From: Clostridiales bacterium
Lineage (GTDB): Bacteria > Bacillota > Clostridia > Oscillospirales > Acutalibacteraceae
Direction of reading: 5' to 3'
NCBI GenBank assembly: GCA_019416455.1
Contig: DXXG01000007.1
Coordinates: 62,001 to 126,000 of the forward strand
DNA: 64,000 nt
Shown: in pieces, positions 58,334-64,000 of the stretch
Position numbering within the stretch: the first letter of the stretch is position 1
Layout of the letters: every line of letters starts with the position of its first letter
The notes under the pieces: generated by a model
Database searches by the model: none
Seen by the model: only the letters and a program-made list of their open reading frames with translations
Told to the model about the DNA's origin: nothing
Made by a program: the position numbers and the translations under genes

Positions 58334-59233
58334 TTACTGGTCCAGCAGACCTTCTTTGGAGAGAATGGCCTGGATCTTCTCCGTCTCCTCCTGGGTGGCG
58401 GGAAGCATGGGAGCGGCACAGCTGGGGCCGATAGCCACGCCCCGAAGAGCCATGGCCTTCTTGATTACCGGCACAAACTGAGGTGCCACGTCGTAAATGG
58501 CCATCAGGCTGTCAATCTTCTGCTGGTACTCGGCCATACCGGAAAGGTCGTCCTCCCGGGCCCGCTGGGCGTAGCCGGAAGCAACTTCCGGGGCGAAGTT
58601 GGACAGGCCCGCGATGCAACCGTCACCGCCGCAGAGGATGTTGTGGCCGAAGAATTCATCAAACCCGGAGTACACCAGGAAGTTGGGGAATTCCTTCTTC
58701 ACCTTCTGGATCAGGCCACGAGTGTGGCCCATGGTGCCCACTGTATCTTTGATGCCCACGATGTTCTTATTCTGAGACACCAGCTGGTACACCAGATCGG
58801 GACGCAGATCATAGCCGGTGCGGTCCGGGAAATTGTACAGCAGCAGGGGACCATGGACCCGCTGAGCCAGAGTATTGTAGAAATTGAGAATAGCGCTGTC
58901 GGGCAGGTTGAAGTAGAAGGGGGAAATGACCATGGCACCGTCCGCGCCCTGATCCAGGGCATAGTTGGACAGCTCCACGCACACGTCCAGGTTCATGTCC
59001 GCGGTGCCCACGTACACGGTGACCCGACCGTTGATATGTGCCAGAGCCTCCCGGATCAGCTGTTTCTTCTCCTCCACAGGAATGGCGAAAAACTCGCCGA
59101 TGCTCCCCAGGAGCAGGATGCCGTCCATGCCCTTTTCAATGAGAAAGTCATAGATCTTCTTGTTGGCCTCTATATCGATGTGGCCCTGTTCATCCATCGC
59201 CGTCACTGCCGGCGTGATCCATTTCGCGTTCAT
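58334..59233 (-). CDS. DapA-family class I aldolase/lyase (probable 2-keto-3-deoxy sugar-acid aldolase)
   Basis: A 299-residue TIM barrel of the DHDPS/NAL superfamily. The Schiff-base Lys is in VGIKDTVGT, the Tyr in LLLYNFPDRTG, and the pyruvate-binding GSIGEFF loop near the start is intact. It lies 27 bases after the sugar-acid dehydratase gene on the same strand. That partnership favours cleavage of a 2-keto-3-deoxy-pentonate or -hexonate into pyruvate plus an aldehyde. A sialic acid lyase role is also possible because of nanE downstream. Confidence 0.87.
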   Translation of the reverse strand: MNAKWITPAVTAMDEQGHIDIEANKKIYDFLIEKGMDGILLLGSIGEFFAIPVEEKKQLIREALAHINGRVTVYVGTADMNLDVCVELSNYALDQGADGAMVISPFYFNLPDSAILNFYNTLAQRVHGPLLLYNFPDRTGYDLRPDLVYQLVSQNKNIVGIKDTVGTMGHTRGLIQKVKKEFPNFLVYSGFDEFFGHNILCGGDGCIAGLSNFAPEVASGYAQRAREDDLSGMAEYQQKIDSLMAIYDVAPQFVPVIKKAMALRGVAIGPSCAAPMLPATQEETEKIQAILSKEGLLDQ

Positions 59234-59260
59234 GTTGCGCTTCCTTTCCTGTGATGTATG

Positions 59261-60982
59261 TCAATCGTCATAGCCCGCGCCCTGCATGGCGGAAAGGGCA
59301 TGGCTGGTATACCGTTTGTAAAGTCCCTTCCGGGCAGGGCGGGGGATCACACCCTGCTTGGCCCGTTCCTCCAGAACTTTGGCGATCTCCTCCGGGGGCA
59401 GCTTTTTCCCCTGGATGCCCACCACGTCCAGGGTGCGGCGCTCCACGCTGTAAGCGATGATATCCCCGGTCTCGATGAAGGCCAAAGGCCCACCGCTGGC
59501 AGCTTCTGGGGACACGTGGCCGATGGCGGCCCCTCGGGTGGCGCCGGAGAACCGGCCGTCGGTCACCAAAGACACGGTGCCGTTGAGCTTCTCGTCACAG
59601 ACGATGGCCTCGGTGGTCATAAGCATTTCCGGCATGCCAGAACCTCTGGGTCCCTCGTAGCGGATCACCAGGATGTCTCCCGGCTCCACTTTGCCGTCCA
59701 CCACTGCCTGGTAGGCATCCTCTTCGCAGTTGTACACACGGGCGGGACCTTCCCGCTCACGCATCTCCTGGCTGCACGCGGAATATTTGATGACGGACCC
59801 TTCCGGCGCCAGATTGCCCCGGAGAATAGCCACAGAGCCCTTTTCCTCCGCTTTGTCCACGGGGAAGATCACCTGGTCCCGCTCCAGGCCGTAGTTGTGC
59901 AGGTAGCCCAGGTTCCGCTCAAAGAAGTTGTCCCGCTGGAGGTCTTCCAGATTCTCGCCCAGGGTCTTGCCGGTGACGGTCATCACGTCCAGGTGGAGCA
60001 TGTCCTTCAAGTACAGTTCCACCATGGGGATACCGCCGGCGAACCAGAAGGACTCGGTCAGGTGCTGGCCGCTGGGATTGATGTTCCCCAGGTGGGGCAC
60101 CTTGTGGTTGATTTCGTCGAACAGCTCCGGCTCCAAGGTAATATCCAGCTCTCGGGCGATGGAAGGCAGGTGGATGGTGGCGTTGGTAGAGCCACCAATG
60201 GCGCTGTGGACGATGATGGCGTTCTCAAAGGCCTCCCGGGTCATGATGTCGCTGACCCGGATGTTCTTTTCCACCAGGGGCAGGATCATCCGGCCAGCTC
60301 TCCGTGCGGCAGCGAAAATGTCCCGCATGGTGGCGGGCATCAGGGCTGCGCCGGGCAGAGTCATGCCCAGGGCCTCCGCCATGCACTGCATGGTGCTGGC
60401 CGTGCCCAGGAAAGTGCAGGCACCCACCGAGGGACAGCCTGTGCGCTTGTAGTCCCAGATCTCCTGGTCAGTGATGGCGTCCTTCCGTTTCTGGCGCAAG
60501 GAGATGTCCCCCGCAACCAGGGAAGTGGTCATGTTGGGACCGGGACGCATGCTGCCGCCGGGGATAAAGATAGTGGGCAAGTCGAGCCTTGCCGCCGCTT
60601 TCAACTGGGCGGGAATGGACTTGTCACAGGACGCGGACAAGATCATGCCGTCCCAGGGGTATACAGAACCGTGGACCTCGATCATATCGCAAATGGCTTC
60701 CCGGGAGGCCAAAATGTAATTCATACCGTCGTGGCCCTGGGCGCAGCCGTCGCAGATATCCGTGGTGTGGTACTGGGCGGGATAGCCGCCCTTCTCGAAC
60801 ACGCCGTACTTGGCCTGTTCCATGATCCCTCCCAAATGGGTGCTTCCGGGATGGCTGTCGCCAAACACGTCCTCCAGCAGGATCTGAGGCTTGTGCACGT
60901 CCTCCATGTCCCAGCCGGAACCCATTTGCAGAGCGTCAAATTGTGCCCACAACAACCGCTGCGGGGCGCTTCTCTGCTTCAT
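59261..60982 (-). CDS. IlvD/EDD-family sugar-acid dehydratase
   Basis: A 573-residue Fe–S dehydratase. The cluster Cys residues lie in TTDICDGCAQGH, LSASCDKSIPA and CPSVGACTFLGTAS, and the C-terminal VTDGRFSGATRG is the family signature. Sequence wording (RSAPQRLLWAQFD, GGIPMVELYL) resembles pentonate/hexonate dehydratases rather than biosynthetic IlvD. Such enzymes turn xylonate, arabinonate or gluconate into 2-keto-3-deoxy acids. GGAGGAG precedes ATG 60982. Promoter at 61044–61072. Confidence 0.9.
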   Translation of the reverse strand: MKQRSAPQRLLWAQFDALQMGSGWDMEDVHKPQILLEDVFGDSHPGSTHLGGIMEQAKYGVFEKGGYPAQYHTTDICDGCAQGHDGMNYILASREAICDMIEVHGSVYPWDGMILSASCDKSIPAQLKAAARLDLPTIFIPGGSMRPGPNMTTSLVAGDISLRQKRKDAITDQEIWDYKRTGCPSVGACTFLGTASTMQCMAEALGMTLPGAALMPATMRDIFAAARRAGRMILPLVEKNIRVSDIMTREAFENAIIVHSAIGGSTNATIHLPSIARELDITLEPELFDEINHKVPHLGNINPSGQHLTESFWFAGGIPMVELYLKDMLHLDVMTVTGKTLGENLEDLQRDNFFERNLGYLHNYGLERDQVIFPVDKAEEKGSVAILRGNLAPEGSVIKYSACSQEMREREGPARVYNCEEDAYQAVVDGKVEPGDILVIRYEGPRGSGMPEMLMTTEAIVCDEKLNGTVSLVTDGRFSGATRGAAIGHVSPEAASGGPLAFIETGDIIAYSVERRTLDVVGIQGKKLPPEEIAKVLEERAKQGVIPRPARKGLYKRYTSHALSAMQGAGYDD

Positions 60983-61043
60983 AACGATCGCTCCTCCTCT
61001 GTTTCCGACGGCCCAAAACCGCCGGGATGATTTCTCAAGACTC

Positions 61044-61072
61044 ATTCTATCACAGAAACTCCCTCCTGTTAA
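61044..61072 (-). promoter_or_regulatory. Promoter of the dehydratase–aldolase operon
   Basis: On the minus strand TTAACA (61067–61072) and TAGAAT (61044–61049) with a 17-base spacer. Confidence 0.65.
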
Positions 61073-61114
61073 GGGATCCTGGGGAATCAAAGAACTTTTT
61101 TACACAGGGTCGAG

Positions 61115-61906
61115 TCAGGTTTTCCCTCGCTGATATTTTCGGTAGTTACCCGGGGATAGCTGTTCCTTGCGCTTGAAGATCAGGCTGAAATAGTTGGCGG
61201 AGCCGAACCCGCACTCTTCCGCGATCTGACAGATGCTTTTATCCGTGCGCAGAAGCTCCTCCTTGGCCTTAGTCAGCCGCAGGTTCAGCAGAAAGTCCAT
61301 GGGTGAACAGTGGAGATACCGGTTAAAATTGTAGATGATGGTAGCCTTGGATACGAAAAAGTGCTCCGACAGGTCATCCAGGGTGAGGCGCTCCTGATAG
61401 TGGGCGTACAGGTGGTCGATGACCTTCAGCACCAGGGGCGGCGCTTTGTGCGCCACTGCCAGGCCCGGCTGGGAGGCCAGATCCACCCTGCCAAGGTTCA
61501 CCACAAAATACCCGAAAAGCCCCTCCAAAACGTACCGGCTGTATTTGGCGTTCTTTTGGACCTCCGCCATCTCCCGGAGCAGCTCCAGAAAGACCTGGTT
61601 CTGCTCCGGGGTGAATTTCAGCACCCGCAGAGCCCGTTCCGTAAGGACATGGGCCTGGAAAGGGTTCAGGTACTCCGGGCTCACATCGATATTGTACCGC
61701 TCAAAGGGTCCCCCCTCTGTTTTGTGCATCACGTTGGGAGGAATGACGATCATGCTGGGGGCCTGGATATGGTGGAGGGCATTGGCCAGCAGCAGCTGAC
61801 GGCTTCCTTTATAGATGTAATAGATCTCATAATGGGGATGGGAGTGAAGATCCTGCATCGTCCAGCTGTCGCTGCGCACGGAACGCTCCACTTCGATAAA
61901 CCGCAT
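61115..61906 (-). CDS. AraC family transcriptional regulator
   Basis: A 263-residue regulator: an N-terminal cupin (about 15–90, HSHPHYEIYYIYKG with metal/ligand His residues) and a C-terminal AraC double helix-turn-helix (LTLDDLSEHFFVSKATIIYNF; ICQIAEECGFGSANYFSLIFK; PGNYRKYQ). The start is ATG 61906. It is divergent from uxaB–uxaA and lies upstream of the dehydratase operon on its own strand, so control of hexuronate or sugar-acid catabolism is likely. Confidence 0.9.
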   Translation of the reverse strand: MRFIEVERSVRSDSWTMQDLHSHPHYEIYYIYKGSRQLLLANALHHIQAPSMIVIPPNVMHKTEGGPFERYNIDVSPEYLNPFQAHVLTERALRVLKFTPEQNQVFLELLREMAEVQKNAKYSRYVLEGLFGYFVVNLGRVDLASQPGLAVAHKAPPLVLKVIDHLYAHYQERLTLDDLSEHFFVSKATIIYNFNRYLHCSPMDFLLNLRLTKAKEELLRTDKSICQIAEECGFGSANYFSLIFKRKEQLSPGNYRKYQRGKT

Positions 61907-61926
61907 CTTCCCTCACCACTTTCAAA

Positions 61927-61995
61927 TATATATGTAATTTAGGGGGATTTTAACATATATCGCATTGAAAATCAACAACTCCTGCCGCTATAATG
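61927..61995. promoter_or_regulatory. Overlapping divergent promoters and dyad between araC-type gene and uxaB
   Basis: Plus strand: TTGAAA (61966–61971), 18 bases, TATAAT (61990–61995). Minus strand: TTGATT (61971–61976), 17 bases, TAAAAT (61948–61953). The two -35 boxes overlap, so RNA polymerase can serve only one side at a time. An imperfect dyad ATATATGT…ACATATAT (61927–61960) may be the regulator site. Confidence 0.6.
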
Positions 61996-62052
61996 AAGGG
62001 GAAATCACAAGGCAGGCGCCGGACGCCGGGCCCAGATTCAGGAGGTCCCCTC

Positions 62053-63426
62053 ATGGTAAAAGTATTGCAGTATGGCCAAGGCAATTTTCTCCGCACGTTC
62101 GTGGACGCTTATTTCCACACCCTGAAATCCGAAGGCATGGAGGTGGACGTCACCGCCGTGACCGCCATCCCTGGTGAAAACCTAGAGGCCTTCCGCCGCC
62201 AGAACAACCGTTACCACATTGTACTCCGGGGCGCCCAGAACGGCCAGCCTGTGGAGGACGTGTATGAAATCACCTCTCTCAGCAAAGTGATCGATCCCTT
62301 CCTGGACCCGGAAAGTTATTACGCTCTGGCCACCGACCCCGACCTGAAGCTGATCGTCTCCAACACTACCGAGGCGGGTATCTGCTTCCACGATACCGAC
62401 ACCAAAGAGGGTTTCGAGACTGTCACCTTCCCCGCCAAGGTCACCCAGTTCCTTTACCGCCGGTTTCAAGCGGGACTTCCGGGGGTATACTTCCTGCCAG
62501 TGGAACTGATCGACAACAACGCCGACGAACTGAAGCGCTGCGTTGACCAATACATCTCCCTGTGGGGCCTGCCGGAGGAGTTCCGAGCCTGGAACGACAG
62601 CCAGAACTTCTACTGCAATACCCTGGTGGACCGGATCGTGTCTGGGTATCCCCGTGACCAGGAGACAAAAGCCCACCTCACCCAGCTCATCGGAGAGGAG
62701 GACGCCCTCATGGCCGTGGGCGAACCCTTCGGCCTGTGGGTGGTCCAGCAGAAGGGGGATATCGCCCAGTACATCCCTCAGGGCCAACACAACATCGACG
62801 TGATCCTCTCGGAGGACATCGGCTATTACAAGAAGCGGAAGGTCCGGGTACTCAACGGAAGCCATACCAACCTGGTGCCCGCTGGTCTGTGGGAAGGCCA
62901 GACCACGGTGTACGACTGCATGAAAAACCAGAAGCTCCGAGCCTTCCTGCTGGAGACCCTGGATCAGGAGATCGTACCCTTCGTGTCCGACGACATCGCC
63001 GCCACCAAGGAATTTTCCGACAGCGTGCTGGACCGGTTCGAGAACCCTTATCTGAACCACCAGCTCACCTCTATCCTGCTCAACAGCGTGTCCAAGTGGC
63101 GGGCAAGAGACCTGCCCTCCTTCCGGGACTATTACGAGAAAAACGGGTGCATTCCTCCCCACATGACCAAGGGCTTTGCCTATCTGGTGGAGCTGTACAA
63201 ACAGGCCCGCAAAGGGGAAGCAGGGTATATCTCCGTCCTGCCCGGCAGGGAGATCCCTCTGGTGGACGACCAGTGCTACCTGACCTATTTCTCCAGCGGC
63301 GGCACCGTGGCCTCTTTCATGGCGGACGAGACCGCTTGGGGCGAGGACTTGACCCGCTATGAAGGGTTCCTTGCTCAAGTGGAAGCCTATCTGGAGGTTC
63401 TGGAAGGAGGCGGCAGTCTGCTATGA
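62053..63426 (+). CDS. uxaB: Tagaturonate reductase (UxaB family)
   Basis: A 457-residue polyol/mannitol-dehydrogenase-fold enzyme. It reduces D-tagaturonate to D-altronate with NADH, the second step of galacturonate use. Motifs: the short N-terminal QYGQGNFLRTFVDAYF, VSNTTEAGI, FLPVELIDNNAD, the catalytic Lys in YYKKRKVRVLNGSHT, and PAGLWEGQTTVYD. AGGAGG precedes ATG 62053. Its last four bases overlap the ATG of uxaA. No uronate isomerase (uxaC) lies in the window. Confidence 0.92.
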   Translation: MVKVLQYGQGNFLRTFVDAYFHTLKSEGMEVDVTAVTAIPGENLEAFRRQNNRYHIVLRGAQNGQPVEDVYEITSLSKVIDPFLDPESYYALATDPDLKLIVSNTTEAGICFHDTDTKEGFETVTFPAKVTQFLYRRFQAGLPGVYFLPVELIDNNADELKRCVDQYISLWGLPEEFRAWNDSQNFYCNTLVDRIVSGYPRDQETKAHLTQLIGEEDALMAVGEPFGLWVVQQKGDIAQYIPQGQHNIDVILSEDIGYYKKRKVRVLNGSHTNLVPAGLWEGQTTVYDCMKNQKLRAFLLETLDQEIVPFVSDDIAATKEFSDSVLDRFENPYLNHQLTSILLNSVSKWRARDLPSFRDYYEKNGCIPPHMTKGFAYLVELYKQARKGEAGYISVLPGREIPLVDDQCYLTYFSSGGTVASFMADETAWGEDLTRYEGFLAQVEAYLEVLEGGGSLL

Positions 63427-64000
63427 GCCCCTTGAAAATCAACGAAAAAGACAACGTGGCCGTCCAGCTGGAAAAGACCGAGACCATCCCAGCGGGACAC
63501 AAAGTCGCCCTGGAGACTATCAAACAGGGCGAATTCGTGATAAAATATGGGGAGATCATCGGCCGGGCCACCTGTGACATCCAGCCTGGGGACTGGGTCC
63601 ACTCCCACAACCTGCGGTCCCATCTGGACGAAAACGCCGAATACCATTACCATTATCAAGACTGCTCTCTTCCCCCGGAAGAGGGCTGGTTCCTGGGCTA
63701 TCCCCGGTCCTGGGGCCGGGCGGGCATCCGCAACGAGATCTACATCCTGCCCACAGTGGGATGTGTCAACTCCGTGTGCAAAGAGCTGGAACGTCAGGCC
63801 CAGGAACTGGTCACCGGCTCCATCGACGGCATTTTCACTCTGCCCCATCAGTTCGGCTGCTCCCAGTTGGGGACCGACGGGGAGAACATCAAAAAGCTGC
63901 TGTGCGGCGCTGCCTGCAACCCCAATGCCACTTTCGTGTTGTTCGTGGGGCTGGGTTGCGAGAACAACTCTCTGAACGGCGTGAAAACTGCCATGGCGCC
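63423..64000 (+). CDS. uxaA: Altronate dehydratase (UxaA family), cut by the window end
   Basis: The first 192 codons of a dehydratase that turns D-altronate into 2-keto-3-deoxygluconate. The SAF-type N-terminal domain (KINEKDNVAVQLEKTE…IPAGHKVAL…GDWVHSHN) is followed by the start of the GD/AH catalytic core: GYPRSWGRAGIRNEIYILPTVGCVNS and FGCSQLGTDGEN. ATG 63423 overlaps the uxaB stop by four bases, so translation is coupled. The C-terminal half lies outside the window. Confidence 0.93.
   Translation, partial: MSPLKINEKDNVAVQLEKTETIPAGHKVALETIKQGEFVIKYGEIIGRATCDIQPGDWVHSHNLRSHLDENAEYHYHYQDCSLPPEEGWFLGYPRSWGRAGIRNEIYILPTVGCVNSVCKELERQAQELVTGSIDGIFTLPHQFGCSQLGTDGENIKKLLCGAACNPNATFVLFVGLGCENNSLNGVKTAMA

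Noticed and set aside
59258..61030. 590-codon plus-strand frame opposite the sugar-acid dehydratase
   Set aside because: His/Gly-rich shadow; the minus-strand frame carries all Fe–S and family motifs.
1..64000. CRISPR arrays, prophage, integrases or insertion-sequence transposases
   Set aside because: No regularly spaced repeats, phage structural or integrase motifs, or transposase frames were seen on either strand.

Overview
The window reads as a chromosome segment of a low-oxygen gut Firmicute, most likely class Clostridia in the Oscillospiraceae/Ruminococcaceae (Faecalibacterium–Gemmiger–Subdoligranulum neighbourhood). The support is indirect: AGGAGG-type ribosome sites almost everywhere, many GTG/TTG starts, a T-box before ileS, SLH-domain secretion, Firmicute-type FtsH and MATE proteins, and dense plant-glycan glycosidases. 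No marker fixes the genus.

Bases 1–36,000 are mostly core and household genes: an aldo/keto reductase beside two gene remnants; a Tet(M)-like ribosomal GTPase fused to a Rae1/YacP-type NYN nuclease; a sugar/cation MFS carrier with a divergent TetR regulator; AraC and TetR regulators; a coiled-coil/small-membrane-protein/ftsH operon in which ftsH appears out of frame at an A7 run; two MATE exporters that share an operator-like dyad; an M29 aminopeptidase; tRNA-Gln and tRNA-Pro; a minus-strand run of ADP-ribosylglycohydrolase, a DUF3841-like protein, glpK, a nitrilase-family hydrolase and hisHF; a DUF4097 protein and a degenerate GHKL protein; an N-acetylhexosamine kinase; a Gfo/Idh/MocA oxidoreductase; T-box-controlled ileS (type 2); a PcrA/UvrD helicase; an SLH-anchored SGNH hydrolase and a CPA-type antiporter, both behind structured leaders; and a methyltransferase.

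Bases 36,325–64,000 form a hemicellulose and uronate utilisation region. It encodes GH127, GH3, a GH63-like glycosidase, a GH2 beta-glucuronidase, GH51 arabinofuranosidase with a MarR regulator, a carbohydrate ABC importer (ATPase, two permeases, binding protein), a lipoprotein, GH39 beta-xylosidase, GH8 exo-oligoxylanase, NanE-like epimerase and an SDR epimerase, a DapA-family aldolase with an IlvD/EDD sugar-acid dehydratase, and an AraC regulator divergent from uxaB–uxaA. Most glycosidases lack signal peptides, so imported (glucurono)arabinoxylan or pectin oligosaccharides would be trimmed in the cytosol. Xylose and arabinose would be released, and uronates sent through UxaB/UxaA to 2-keto-3-deoxy acids.

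Regulation is visible at many points: sigma-A-like promoters with 16–18 bp spacers, paired intrinsic terminators between convergent genes, palindromic operators before sugar genes, and several leader RNAs. The candidates most likely to be new biology are the GTPase–NYN nuclease fusion, the ADP-ribosylglycohydrolase/DUF3841-like pair, the unassigned leader RNAs, the common dyad at the two MATE promoters, and the A7 frame break in ftsH.
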